Shown here piece by piece: positions 8,879-17,628 of a stretch of 64,000 bases of DNA. Where the stretch lies: positions 9,036,501 through 9,100,500 of the forward strand of contig NZ_CP108462.1 of the NCBI RefSeq assembly GCF_036226365.1, given 5' to 3'. The first letter of the stretch is position 1, and the number at the start of each line of letters is the position of its first letter. The notes under the pieces were generated by a model. That model ran no database searches and was not told where the DNA came from. It saw only the letters and a program-made list of their open reading frames with translations. The position numbers were made by a program, and so were the translations under genes. This DNA comes from Streptomyces sp. NBC_01262 (GTDB lineage Bacteria > Actinomycetota > Actinomycetes > Streptomycetales > Streptomycetaceae).

Positions 8879-10093
8879 GTGAACAAGAAATCAACCGAAG
8901 CGCAGACCACCGAAGCGCAGTCCACCGGACTCGACCTCTCCGATGTCGAGCACCGGGTGGGCAAACCGGTCGGCGGCGGACAGCTGTGGGAGCCGTGCAG
9001 CGCGTCCGACATCCGCCGCTGGGTGATGGCGATGGACTACCCCAATCCGCTGCACTGGGACCACGAGTTCGCCCGCGAGTCCGCCTTCGGCGGCCTCGTC
9101 GCACCGCAGTCCATCGCGGTGGGCCTGGACTACGGCCACGGCGCCGCGCCCGCGTGCGTGGGGTACATCCCCGGCAGCCATCTGATCTTCGGCGGCGAGG
9201 AGTGGTGGTTCTACGGCTCGCGCGTGCGGGTGGGGGACACGCTGTTCCAGGAGCGCCGCTTCCACGACTACAAGGTCGCGGACACCAAGTTCGCCGGGCC
9301 CACGATGTTCTCCCGGGGCGACACCACCCACACCAACCAGCACGGCGCCCTGGTGGCGCGCGAGCGTTCCACCGCGATCCGCTATCTCGCCGCCGAAGCG
9401 GAGAAGCGCGGCATGTACGAGAACCAGCTCGGCGAGATCAAGCGCTGGACGCAGGCCGAGCTGACGGAGATCGAGAAGCTGCGCCACGACTGGCTCCTGT
9501 CGAACCGCCTGGGCGTCTCGCCGCACTTCGAGGAGGTGAAGGTGGGCGACAAGCTGCCGAGGCGGGTGATCGGCCCGCACAGCATCGCCACCTTCACCAC
9601 CGAGTACCGCGCCTTCCTGTTCAACATCTGGGGGACGTTCGGCTGGGTCGCGCCCGAGGGCGTCGCCGATCCCTGGGTCAACCAGGACCCGGGCTGGGTC
9701 GAGGGCTTCGCCTTCGACGAGGAGGGCGCGAAGATCGATCCGCGCAAGCGCGACGGCCTCTACGTCGGCCCTTCCCGCGGCCACATCGACGCCGACAAGG
9801 CCGGCGAGGTCGGCATGGCCCGCGCCTACGGCTACGGCGCCACGATGGGCGCCTGGTGCACCGACTTCCTCGCCTACTGGGCCGGCAACGACGGCATGGT
9901 CCGCCACTCCAAGGCGGACTTCCGGGGCCCCGCCTTCGAGGGTGATGTGACCTACTTCGACGCCGAGGTCGTCGCCAAGGAGCCCGAGTCGGTGTGGGGC
10001 GTGCCGCTCGTCCAGGTGAAGCTGCGCCTCACCAACCAGGACGGCGGCGTGCTCGTGACGTGCACCGCGGAGGTCGAACTGCCATGCCAGTAG
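8879..10093 (+). CDS. MaoC-like / FAS1-like double-hotdog dehydratase
   Basis: A 404-residue protein with an N-terminal FAS1-like hotdog (about residues 35-190) and a C-terminal MaoC-like hotdog (about 260-400). The segment MDYPNPLHWDHEFARESAFGG carries the N-P-x-H-x-D hydratase signature that binds and polarises the enoyl-CoA. It probably hydrates a branched or bulky enoyl-CoA; fused double-hotdog or heterodimeric forms are used for steroid side-chain enoyl-CoAs in actinobacteria. The GTG start is 12 bp after the reductase and the 3' end overlaps the following ligase by 10 bp. It offers a hydratase alternative to the atypical crotonases elsewhere in the island. Confidence 0.85.
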   Translation: MNKKSTEAQTTEAQSTGLDLSDVEHRVGKPVGGGQLWEPCSASDIRRWVMAMDYPNPLHWDHEFARESAFGGLVAPQSIAVGLDYGHGAAPACVGYIPGSHLIFGGEEWWFYGSRVRVGDTLFQERRFHDYKVADTKFAGPTMFSRGDTTHTNQHGALVARERSTAIRYLAAEAEKRGMYENQLGEIKRWTQAELTEIEKLRHDWLLSNRLGVSPHFEEVKVGDKLPRRVIGPHSIATFTTEYRAFLFNIWGTFGWVAPEGVADPWVNQDPGWVEGFAFDEEGAKIDPRKRDGLYVGPSRGHIDADKAGEVGMARAYGYGATMGAWCTDFLAYWAGNDGMVRHSKADFRGPAFEGDVTYFDAEVVAKEPESVWGVPLVQVKLRLTNQDGGVLVTCTAEVELPCQ

Positions 10094-11811
10094 CCGAATC
10101 CGACGGTGCGCAACCGGGAGCGGCGAGACCGCCCTCCGTCGTGTCGGGCCCGCCGCTCGCCGACGAACCGGGGCTCGGGGCGCTCACCCTGCCCGGCTTC
10201 CTGCGCGAGGTGACGGCCGCGTACGGCGAGCGCGAGGCGCTGGTCATGCACACCGGCGAGGGCGTCACGCGCTGGACGTACGCCGAGCTGTGGGAGCGCG
10301 CGATCGAGGTGGCGCAGGCGCTGCGGGCCTGCGGAGTGGGCAAGGACAGCCGCGTGGGCGTCCTGATGACCAACCGCCCCGAATGGATCGCGGCGGCGTT
10401 CGGCGCCTCGCTCACCGGGGCCGTGGTCGTCACGCTGAGCACCTTCTCGACGCCGTCCGAGCTGGACCACCTGCTGCGGGTCTCCGGCGTCTCGGTGCTG
10501 CTGTTCGAGCGCAGCGTGCTGAAGACGGACTTCGCGGCCGTGCTGACCGAACTGGAGCCGGAGATCGGCAAGGCGGCGCCCGGCGCGCTGCAGTCCGCGA
10601 GATTCCCCTTCCTGCGCCGCCTGGTGTCGGTCGGGGACGCCGCGCCGGGCCCGGGGACCGACACCTGGGACGGCTTCCTGGCACGCGGCCTCGACCAGCC
10701 GCGCGAACTGGTCGAGGCCACGGCCGCGTCGGTGCGGCCGAGCGACACGGCCGTGCTGTTCTTCTCCTCCGGCTCCACCAGCAGGCCGAAGGGCATCCTG
10801 AGCGCGCATCGCGGCGTCGCCGTCCAGCTGTGGCGCTGCCGGCGCATGTACGGATTCCGTCCCGAGGACGAGGTCCGCTGCTGGACGGCCAACGGCTTCT
10901 TCTGGTCCGGCAACTTCGCCATGGCGCTCGGCGCGACCTTCTCCAGCGGCGGCGCCATCGTGCTGCAGCCGACCTTCGCCCCCGTGGAAGCACTGGAGCT
11001 CATGCAGGCGGAGCGGGTGAACTTCCTGTACGCCTGGCCGCACCAGTGGGCGCAGCTCGAAGGGGCGCCCAACTGGAGCAGCGTGGATCTGAGCAGCATG
11101 CGGTTCGTGGACCACAACAGCCTCATCGCGCGCCATCCCACGGTGTCGGCGAGGTGGTTCGAGCCGAACCACGCCTACGGCAACACGGAGACCTTCACGC
11201 TCGCGACCTGCTTCCCGGCCAACACGCCGCCCGAGGTGCACGGCGGCAGCAGCGGCGAGGCGCTGCCGGGCGTGACGGTCAGGATCGTCGACCCGCTCAC
11301 GGGCGCCGTCGTCCCGCGCGGCGAGCGCGGCGAGATCTGCGTCAAGGGCCCCACGCTGATGCTGGGTTACCTCGGCACGCCGCTGGACGAGACGCTCGAC
11401 GCGGAGGGCTTCCTCCGTACCGGCGACGGCGGTCATCTCGACGACACCGGCCGGCTCTTCTGGGAGGGCAGGCTCACCGACATCATCAAGACCGGCGGCG
11501 CGAACGTCTCGCCGCTGGAGGTGGACGAGGCGCTCGCCGCCTGCCCCGGCGTCAAGGTGACGCAGACCGTCGGCGTGCCGCACGAGACGCTCGGCGAGAT
11601 CGTCGTCGCCTGCGTCGTGCCGCACGAGGGCGCGGCCCTCGAAGCCGAGGCGGTCCGGGCCTTCCTGCGGGAACGGCTGGCGAGCTACAAGGTGCCGCGC
11701 CGCGTGCTCTTCTTCCGTGAGGACGAGATCGAGCTCACCGGCAGCGCGAAGATCAAGTCCGGTGAGCTGCGGCAACTGGCCGCGCGGCGGCTGGCGCCGC
11801 CCGTGGGGTGA
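10084..11811 (+). CDS. Acyl-CoA synthetase, longer form
   Basis: A 575-residue AMP-binding ligase and the last gene of the ten-gene operon. The ATG inside the previous gene's end was chosen because the protein aligns from there and has a plausible 40-residue N-terminal extension. Motifs: SSGSTSRPKG (P-loop with Ser for the usual Thr), HAYGNTETF, LRTGDGGHLDD, GRLTDIIKTGGANVSP and the lysine segment GSAKIKSGEL. Its motif set differs from the FadD3-like ligases at 2331 and 35369, so it probably activates a different acid. The frame ends 17 bp before a convergent esterase gene. Confidence 0.88.
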   Translation: MPVAESDGAQPGAARPPSVVSGPPLADEPGLGALTLPGFLREVTAAYGEREALVMHTGEGVTRWTYAELWERAIEVAQALRACGVGKDSRVGVLMTNRPEWIAAAFGASLTGAVVVTLSTFSTPSELDHLLRVSGVSVLLFERSVLKTDFAAVLTELEPEIGKAAPGALQSARFPFLRRLVSVGDAAPGPGTDTWDGFLARGLDQPRELVEATAASVRPSDTAVLFFSSGSTSRPKGILSAHRGVAVQLWRCRRMYGFRPEDEVRCWTANGFFWSGNFAMALGATFSSGGAIVLQPTFAPVEALELMQAERVNFLYAWPHQWAQLEGAPNWSSVDLSSMRFVDHNSLIARHPTVSARWFEPNHAYGNTETFTLATCFPANTPPEVHGGSSGEALPGVTVRIVDPLTGAVVPRGERGEICVKGPTLMLGYLGTPLDETLDAEGFLRTGDGGHLDDTGRLFWEGRLTDIIKTGGANVSPLEVDEALAACPGVKVTQTVGVPHETLGEIVVACVVPHEGAALEAEAVRAFLRERLASYKVPRRVLFFREDEIELTGSAKIKSGELRQLAARRLAPPVG

Positions 11812-11827
11812 CCGGCCCGGCCCCGGT

Positions 11828-13264
11828 TCAGGGGGCGCCCGGTGGCGTGGTCCAGATCAGACGTTCGGCGCTCAGCGGGTCGTCGAGGGCGTGAGGGGCG
11901 GTGTCCCAGGTCATCGTGGTGCGGCGCTTGTCGGTGTAGCGGGGCCAGTTGGGGCCCGGGTCGAGGTCGCGGACGAAGGCGACCCAGGCGGCGTGCATCG
12001 CGTCGGCGAGGGACTGCGGCGGATGCGGGCCGGTCGCGGCCGTGACGCGTTCGGCGTCCAGGAGGTCGAAGGCGAAGGGGATTTCGAGGCAGTGCGCGGC
12101 GCTGCCCCAGGTGAAGTGGTAGAGCCAGGTGGGCAGTTCGTGGTCTGCGCGGGCCTCGGCCAGGGCGAGTGAGGGGCCGCGGAAGATCGCGTCGGTGAGT
12201 GCCTGGCCCATGCGCTGCGCCGGGTCCGCCCCGTCGTAGAGGGCGGCGTACGCGGTGACCGCCTCAGGCCCCAGGCCGTGGCCGGCCAGCACGGCGCGCA
12301 CGGCCTCGGCCGGCACGGGCGCCGGGTCCGCCCCCGCCGGAGGGTTGAACTCGCGCCGGGTGAAGCCGAGCAGAAGCGGTACGCGGGCGGCGCTGCCGTC
12401 GGCGAAGGCCTCGGAAACGGGGACGGGGACCAGCTCCCCGTCGGCGAACGGGGCCAGCGGCAGCCCGGCGCCGGGGCCGGCGAGGGCGTCCTGGAGGGCG
12501 AGCAGTTCGTCACCGGTGAGGTCGCGCAGCGCGGCGGCGCGGGCGGGGACGCCGGTGCGCTCGGTCAGGCGGGCCGAGTCGGCGAGGGCGTCACGGCGGT
12601 GCTGGTGGGACTTGACGGCGCCGGACTGCGAGATCGCGGCGCGGAAGAGCCCGTGTGCGGCGGGCGTCGCCAGCAGGGTCTGCACGGCGCCGCCGCCCGC
12701 CGACTGACCGGCGATGGTGACCTTCGCGGGGTCGCCGCCGAACGCGGTGATGTTGTCGCGGACCCACTCCAGCGCGGCGATCCAGTCGAGCACGGCCCGG
12801 TTGTCGGGGGCGTCGTCGAGGTGGAGGAAGCCCTCGATGCCGAGCCGGTAGCCGATGGACACCAGGACGACACCGTCCCGGTTGAAGGCGGAGCCGTCGT
12901 ACCAGGGACTGGCGGCGGATCCCGCGACGTATCCGCCGCCGTGGATCCAGACGAGCACCGGCAGACCGGCGCCCGGTGCCGGGTCCGGGGTGAAGACGTT
13001 GAGGTTGAGCACGCCGTCGCCCGGAATCGAGGGCTCGGGGATGGTGGTGGGGCCGTCGAGAGTGAAGGGGCGGCGCTGCGCGGTGGGCCCGTACCGGGTG
13101 GCGTCCAGTGGTTCGGTCCACGGCGCGGGCGGGACGGGCGCGGCGAAACGGAGTTCGCCGACCGGGGCCTCGGCGTACGGGATGCCGAGGAAGCGGGCGC
13201 TGGGGCCCTGCCACGTCCCGAGGACAGGGCCCCGGGACGTGACAGCGAGCACGGGCTGGGTCAC
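11828..13264 (-). CDS. Type-B carboxylesterase (para-nitrobenzyl esterase family)
   Basis: A 478-residue alpha/beta-hydrolase. The oxyanion motif is HGGGY (from residue 108), the nucleophile is S188 in GQSAGG, and the catalytic His lies in the AAHCLEIPFAFD segment. No signal peptide is visible (MTQPVLAVTSRGPVLG), so it is probably cytoplasmic. It would hydrolyse carboxylic esters, perhaps releasing the acid that the neighbouring ligases activate (inference). It is separated from the upstream SDR gene by a 15-bp-stem hairpin, so it probably has its own promoter in 13265-13397. Confidence 0.9.
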   Translation of the reverse strand: MTQPVLAVTSRGPVLGTWQGPSARFLGIPYAEAPVGELRFAAPVPPAPWTEPLDATRYGPTAQRRPFTLDGPTTIPEPSIPGDGVLNLNVFTPDPAPGAGLPVLVWIHGGGYVAGSAASPWYDGSAFNRDGVVLVSIGYRLGIEGFLHLDDAPDNRAVLDWIAALEWVRDNITAFGGDPAKVTIAGQSAGGGAVQTLLATPAAHGLFRAAISQSGAVKSHQHRRDALADSARLTERTGVPARAAALRDLTGDELLALQDALAGPGAGLPLAPFADGELVPVPVSEAFADGSAARVPLLLGFTRREFNPPAGADPAPVPAEAVRAVLAGHGLGPEAVTAYAALYDGADPAQRMGQALTDAIFRGPSLALAEARADHELPTWLYHFTWGSAAHCLEIPFAFDLLDAERVTAATGPHPPQSLADAMHAAWVAFVRDLDPGPNWPRYTDKRRTTMTWDTAPHALDDPLSAERLIWTTPPGAP

Positions 13265-13397
13265 GGAAGAACTTCCTTGCTGAGGCGGGCAGCGGAGGGC
13301 GGGGGTGCGGTGGCGGTGGCGGACGCTTCTATTTGACCCCCTCGGCCGGCCGGATGGCGACCGAGCTGGATCGTTGCCTGCGCGCGGGTGATCCGGA

Positions 13398-13433
13398 CGC
13401 GGTTCCCGGGAGCCCTGACTCCCGGGAACCGCG
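13398..13433 (-). terminator. Strong hairpin terminator after the SDR operon
   Basis: A perfect 15-bp stem (13398-13412 with 13419-13433) around the 6-nt loop CCCTGA. It sits 22 bp downstream of the stop of the - strand SDR at 13456 and upstream of the esterase start. There is no clear U tract, as is common for Streptomyces terminators. Confidence 0.75.
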
Positions 13434-13455
13434 GCCGGGCAATTTGCTCAGCCGC

Positions 13456-14211
13456 TCAGCGCAGAGACTCCGAGCGCTGGACGGTGCCGGTGATGCCGGT
13501 GGCGTCCTGGCCCGCAAGCAGTACGGCGGCCTCGGCCATCGCCTCAGGGGGCTCGGTCATCTCCGGGGGGATCTCGCGGCCGCCGCCGCCCGCGAGCCAG
13601 CCCTCGGTGAGGACGACGCGGGAGGGGGCGAGGCAGTTCACCGCGATGTTGTCGGGCCTCAGGTCGGCCGCGAGGCCGAGGTAGAGGCGTTCGACGGCCG
13701 CCTTGGACACCCAGTAGGCGTTGGCGCCCCGGTCGGTCATGGTGACCCCGGAGGTCGTCACGGCCACCAGGGAGCCGCCGCCACGGGCCCTGAGGTGCGG
13801 GATGACGGCCCGGGTGACCAGGAAGACCCCGGTGAGGTTGACGTCCAGGCAGAGCTGCCAGCGCTTGAGCGGGGTGGACTCGATCGGGCCGAGGCCGAGG
13901 ACCCCGGCGTTGGCGATCAGGATGTCGATGCCGCCGAACTCGGCCACCGTCGCGGCCACGGCTGCCTCGACGGACTCCTCGGCGGAGACGTCGCAGGGGA
14001 CGGCGAGGGCGCTGCCGCCGGACCGCGTGATCCGGTCGGCGACCGCGTGGATCGTGCCGGGAAGGCGGCCCTCCTGCTCCGAGCGCGCGGCGACCGCCAC
14101 CGAGGCCCCGGCCCCGGCCAGCGCGAGCGCGATGTTGCGGCCGATGCCCCGGCTTGCCCCGGCGACGAATGCGACCTTCCCCTTCAGGGAACCCTCCGGC
14201 CGGCCGCTCAC
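13456..14211 (-). CDS. Short-chain dehydrogenase/reductase
   Basis: A 251-residue classical SDR. The cofactor motif is GASRGIG, the structural motif is NAGV and the active-site pair is Y-W-V-S-K with the catalytic Ser 12 residues upstream. It probably oxidises a hydroxyacyl-CoA or cyclic alcohol with NAD(P)+. The start overlaps the upstream SDR stop by 4 bp, so the two SDRs form one operon read from the divergent promoter near 15000. The C-terminus GTVQRSESLR lacks the usual VDGG substrate-loop ending, so its substrate end is atypical. Confidence 0.88.
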   Translation of the reverse strand: MSGRPEGSLKGKVAFVAGASRGIGRNIALALAGAGASVAVAARSEQEGRLPGTIHAVADRITRSGGSALAVPCDVSAEESVEAAVAATVAEFGGIDILIANAGVLGLGPIESTPLKRWQLCLDVNLTGVFLVTRAVIPHLRARGGGSLVAVTTSGVTMTDRGANAYWVSKAAVERLYLGLAADLRPDNIAVNCLAPSRVVLTEGWLAGGGGREIPPEMTEPPEAMAEAAVLLAGQDATGITGTVQRSESLR

Positions 14212-14975
14212 TTGGGCGGGAACCTGAGGCCGCCGTCGAGGCGGATGACCTCGCCGTTGAGATAGCCGTTCTCGCAGATGTGCTGGACGAGGGCGGCGTA
14301 CTCGGGCGACTGGCCCATCCGCTTGGGGTGCGGGACCTGCGGACCCCAGTACGCCTCCAGCTGGTCGCCGGCCTTGCCGTAGGCGGGGGTCAGGAAGGTG
14401 CCGGGCGCGATGGTGACGACGCGGATGCCCAGCGGCGACAGGTCGCGGGCGGCGACGAGGGTCATGCCGACCACCCCGCCCTTGGCGGCGGCGTACGGGA
14501 GCTGGCCGATCTGGCCCTCGTAGGCGGCGATCGAGGCGGTGTTGACGATGACGCCGCGCTCGCCGTCACCGTCGACCGGTTCCTGACGGGCGATCGCGGC
14601 GGCGGCCAGGCGCAGGACGTTGAAGACGCCGGTCAGGTAGATGTCGATGGTCTGCTTGAAGCCCGCGAGGCCCAGGGGCTCGCCGGTCCTGCCGACCAGC
14701 CGGCCGCCGCTGGCGGGTCCGCCGTGGGCGTCCACCGAGATCCTCAGCGGTCCCGCCGCCTCGGCCTCGGCCAGCGCCGCGAGGACATCGGCCTCGTCGG
14801 TCGCGTCGGTCCGTACGTAGCGGACGCCCAGCTCCTGCTCCAGCGCCTTGCCCTTCTCGTCGGCGAGGTCGGCGACGACCACCTTCGCTCCCGCCGCGTG
14901 AAGGCGGCGGACGGTGGCCTCGCCCAGGCCTCCCGCCCCACCGACGACGACGGCTGAGCTCCCACTGATCTGCAT
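14208..14975 (-). CDS. SDR resembling 3-hydroxyacyl-CoA dehydrogenase type 2 (HSD10-like)
   Basis: A 255-residue SDR with GGAGGLG near the N-terminus, NTASIAAYEGQIGQ, the Y-A-A-A-K catalytic pair and IAPGTFLTPAYG. This pattern matches the HSD17B10 / 2-methyl-3-hydroxyacyl-CoA dehydrogenase group, which oxidises 3-hydroxyacyl-CoAs including alpha-branched ones. That fits a beta-oxidation step before the thiolase at 16462, which is in the divergent operon. It is the first gene of the leftward unit, and its promoter region holds the palindromic operator at 15014-15030. Confidence 0.88.
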   Translation of the reverse strand: MQISGSSAVVVGGAGGLGEATVRRLHAAGAKVVVADLADEKGKALEQELGVRYVRTDATDEADVLAALAEAEAAGPLRISVDAHGGPASGGRLVGRTGEPLGLAGFKQTIDIYLTGVFNVLRLAAAAIARQEPVDGDGERGVIVNTASIAAYEGQIGQLPYAAAKGGVVGMTLVAARDLSPLGIRVVTIAPGTFLTPAYGKAGDQLEAYWGPQVPHPKRMGQSPEYAALVQHICENGYLNGEVIRLDGGLRFPPK

Positions 14976-15013
14976 GAAGGTTTTCCTCTCTTGCGAGTAA
15001 GGCTCTTCGGGTA

Positions 15014-15030
15014 TGAGAATAGCATTCTCA
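15014..15030. promoter_or_regulatory. Palindromic operator TGAGAATagcATTCTCA
   Basis: A perfect 7-3-7 inverted repeat between the divergent SDR (14975) and ligase (15030) genes; its last base is the A of the ligase ATG. Near-identical copies at 18471 and 23634 show it is a regulon element, of the size expected for a TetR-family repressor. Overlap with the start codon suggests a leaderless or very short-leader ligase mRNA blocked directly by the repressor. Confidence 0.8.
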
Positions 15031-16469
15031 TGAACATCACCATGATCCTTGAGATGGCGACTTCGGCCGGTGACCGGGCGGCGGTGACGGCGGGCGACCG
15101 TTCACTGACCGCGTCCGGTCTGCTGCGCCTGTCCCATGCGGCCGCACACCGGTTTCGGCGTCACACCGCCGTCCTGTACCTGGGCGCCAACCACCTCGCC
15201 TACCCCGTTGCCCTGTTCGGCGCGGCAGTGGCGGGCGTCCCGTTCGTACCCCTCAACTACCGTCTCGGCGAACACCAGTTGGCCGCCCTCCTGGCTCGCC
15301 ACCCCGGCGCCCTGGTGCTGCGTCCCGCGGACCTGGACGCCCTCCTGGACGCCCTCCTGGACGCCACGGCGGCCGAACCGGACCAGGTCCCCGGGCAGGA
15401 CCAGGACGCCGTCGCGGTGACGCTCTACACGAGCGGCACGACCGCCGAGCCCAAGGCGGCCCTGCTGCGGCACCGGCACCTGCTCGCGTATGTGCTGAAC
15501 ACGCAGGAGTTCGGGTCCGCCGAGGAAGGCGACGCGACTCTGGTGGCGGTGCCGCCGTACCACATCGCCGGGCTGATGAACCTGCTCACCAACCTCTACA
15601 CCGGCCGCCGGATCGTCTACCTGGACGCCTTCAGCCCGGGGGAGTGGCTGGCGACCGTACGCCGGGAGCGCGTCACGCACGCCCTGGTGGTGCCGACGAT
15701 GCTGGCCCGGATCGTCGACGTGGTCCACGGGGGCGACGCCGGCACCCCGACGCTGCGCAGCCTCGCGTACGGCGGCTCGCGCACCCCCCGGCCCGTCGTG
15801 GAGCGGGCGCTGCGCTACTTCCCCGGCACCGGGTTCGTCAACGCCTACGGGCTGACGGAGACGGCCTCCTCGGTCGCCGTGCTGGGGCCGGAGGACCACC
15901 GGGCCGCGCTGGCGTCGAGCGATCCGGCGGTCCGCGACCGGCTCGGCTCGGTGGGACGGGCGCTGCCGGGCGTGGAGTTCCAGATCCGCGACGACGAGGA
16001 CCGGCCCCTCGGCGCGGGGGAGACCGGGCTGGTGTTCGTCCGGGGCGATCAGATCTCCGGCGAGTACGGCGGCCGCAGCGCCCTGGACGCGCAGGGCTGG
16101 TTCGCCACCCGGGACCGCGGACGGCTCGACGCGGACGGCTATCTGTTCATCGAGGGACGCGCCGACGACACCATCATCCGGGGCGGCGAGAACATCGCCC
16201 CCGCCGAGATCGAGGACGTCCTGCTCACCCACCCCGGCATCACCGAGGCCGCGGTGATCGGTGTGCCCGACCCCGAGTGGGGCCAGCGGATCGTCGCCAT
16301 CCTCGTCGGCGACGCGGACCCGGCCGAGCTCCGCCAGTGGGTGAGGGACCGGCTCCGCTCGTCCAAGACGCCCGACACCATCGTGTTCCGCGCCGAACTG
16401 CCCAAGACCGACACCGGAAAGCTCCTGCGCCGCACCCTGCTCGCCGAGTTGGAGACCACACATGCCTGA
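15030..16469 (+). CDS. Acyl-CoA synthetase (compact form)
   Basis: A 479-residue AMP-binding ligase. The frame is open 39 bp further upstream, but that part would run through the operator, so I start at ATG 15030; ATGs at 15042 and 15054 are alternatives and none has a clear ribosome site, so leaderless translation is possible. Motifs: LYTSGTTAEPKA, NAYGLTETAS, the hinge GRADDTIIRGGENIAPAEIED and the lysine region KTDTGKLLRR. The usual TGD motif reads ATRDRGRLD, replacing the common Thr-Gly-Asp with Thr-Arg-Asp. The N-terminal domain is short. The 3' end overlaps the thiolase start by 8 bp. Confidence 0.85.
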   Translation: MNITMILEMATSAGDRAAVTAGDRSLTASGLLRLSHAAAHRFRRHTAVLYLGANHLAYPVALFGAAVAGVPFVPLNYRLGEHQLAALLARHPGALVLRPADLDALLDALLDATAAEPDQVPGQDQDAVAVTLYTSGTTAEPKAALLRHRHLLAYVLNTQEFGSAEEGDATLVAVPPYHIAGLMNLLTNLYTGRRIVYLDAFSPGEWLATVRRERVTHALVVPTMLARIVDVVHGGDAGTPTLRSLAYGGSRTPRPVVERALRYFPGTGFVNAYGLTETASSVAVLGPEDHRAALASSDPAVRDRLGSVGRALPGVEFQIRDDEDRPLGAGETGLVFVRGDQISGEYGGRSALDAQGWFATRDRGRLDADGYLFIEGRADDTIIRGGENIAPAEIEDVLLTHPGITEAAVIGVPDPEWGQRIVAILVGDADPAELRQWVRDRLRSSKTPDTIVFRAELPKTDTGKLLRRTLLAELETTHA

Positions 16470-17616
16470 AGCAGTCCTCGTGTCCGCCCTGCGCACCCCC
16501 GTCGGCACCGCCTTCAAGGGGACCCTGCGCGACACCACCGCCTTCGACCTCGCCCACCACATCGTCACCGCCGCGGCGAACGGACTCGACCCGGCCCTGA
16601 TCGACGACGTGATCCTCGGCGAGGGCCTCTACGGCGGCGGCGTCATCGCCCGGCACGCCGCGCTCACCGCCGGACTCACCTCGGCCCCGGGACTGGCCCA
16701 CAACCGGCACTGCGCGGCGAGCCTGGCCGCCGTCCAGAGCGCCGCCGCGAGCGTGCGCGCGGGCATGGACGAACTCGTCATCGCCGGTGGCGTCAACTCC
16801 TCCTCCACCTCCCCCAAGTCCCGTTTCCGGGTTGACGGGGAGTGGACCGACCCCTGGATGCCGCCCACCCACCCCGACCGGCCCGACGCCCCCAACGCGG
16901 ACATGTCGATCACCGTCGGCTGGAACGCGGCCGTCGCGGCGGGCGTGACCCGCGCCGAGATGGACGCCTGGGCGCTGCGCTCGCACCGCAACGCCGTACA
17001 AGCCATCGACGAGGGCCGCTTCGACGCGGAGATCGTCCCCATCGAGACGCCCCACGGCCTGTTCTCCGTGGACGAGCACCCGCGCCGCGGCACCAGCGCG
17101 GAGAAGCTCGCCTCCCTCAAGCCGCTGCACCCGGAGATCGACGGCTTCAGCATCACCGCGGGCAACGCCGCCGGCGCCAACGACGGCGCCGCCGCCCTGG
17201 TCGTCGCGAGCGACACGCTGGCCGCGAGCCTGGGCCTGCCCGCGCTGGCCACCGTACGGTCCTGGGCGTCCGTCGGCGTCGACCCCGCCGAGACCGGGCT
17301 GGCCCCGGTGAAGGCGATCCCCAAGGCGCTCGGCCGCGCGGGGCTGACGGCCGCCGACGTCGACCTGTTCGAGATCAACGAGGCCTTCGCCTCGGTGGCC
17401 GTCGCCGCCGTCAAGCTGCTCGGCCTCGACCCGGACCGGGTGAACTACAGCGGCAGCGGCTGCTCGCTCGGCCACCCGGTCGCCGCCACCGGCGCGCGGA
17501 TGCTGGTCACGCTGGTGCACGAACTGCGCCGTCGCGGCGGCGGCATCGGCGTCGCCGCGATGTGCGCGGGTGGCGGCATGGGCTCGGCCACGGTCATCGA
17601 GGTCCCGGCCCCGTGA
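16462..17616 (+). CDS. Thiolase (acetyl-CoA acyltransferase)
   Basis: A 384-residue thiolase. The acyl-accepting cysteine is C84 in NRHCAAS, INEAFA and GCSLGHPVAATGAR carry the Asn/His active-site loops, and the second cysteine is C368 in MCAGGGMG. All catalytic residues for CoA-dependent cleavage of a 3-ketoacyl-CoA are present. It is coupled to the upstream ligase by an 8-bp overlap and sits opposite the HSD10-like SDR, so ligase, dehydrogenase and thiolase share one operator-controlled divergent promoter. Confidence 0.92.
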   Translation: MPEAVLVSALRTPVGTAFKGTLRDTTAFDLAHHIVTAAANGLDPALIDDVILGEGLYGGGVIARHAALTAGLTSAPGLAHNRHCAASLAAVQSAAASVRAGMDELVIAGGVNSSSTSPKSRFRVDGEWTDPWMPPTHPDRPDAPNADMSITVGWNAAVAAGVTRAEMDAWALRSHRNAVQAIDEGRFDAEIVPIETPHGLFSVDEHPRRGTSAEKLASLKPLHPEIDGFSITAGNAAGANDGAAALVVASDTLAASLGLPALATVRSWASVGVDPAETGLAPVKAIPKALGRAGLTAADVDLFEINEAFASVAVAAVKLLGLDPDRVNYSGSGCSLGHPVAATGARMLVTLVHELRRRGGGIGVAAMCAGGGMGSATVIEVPAP

Positions 17617-17628
17617 CGTGACAGGGGT

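Noticed and set aside
15332-15365. Short tandem repeat (12-bp unit, about 2.5 copies) in the compact ligase
   Set aside because: Encodes an in-frame Leu-Asp-Ala-Leu repeat in a surface-type segment; too short to indicate a mobile or regulatory repeat.
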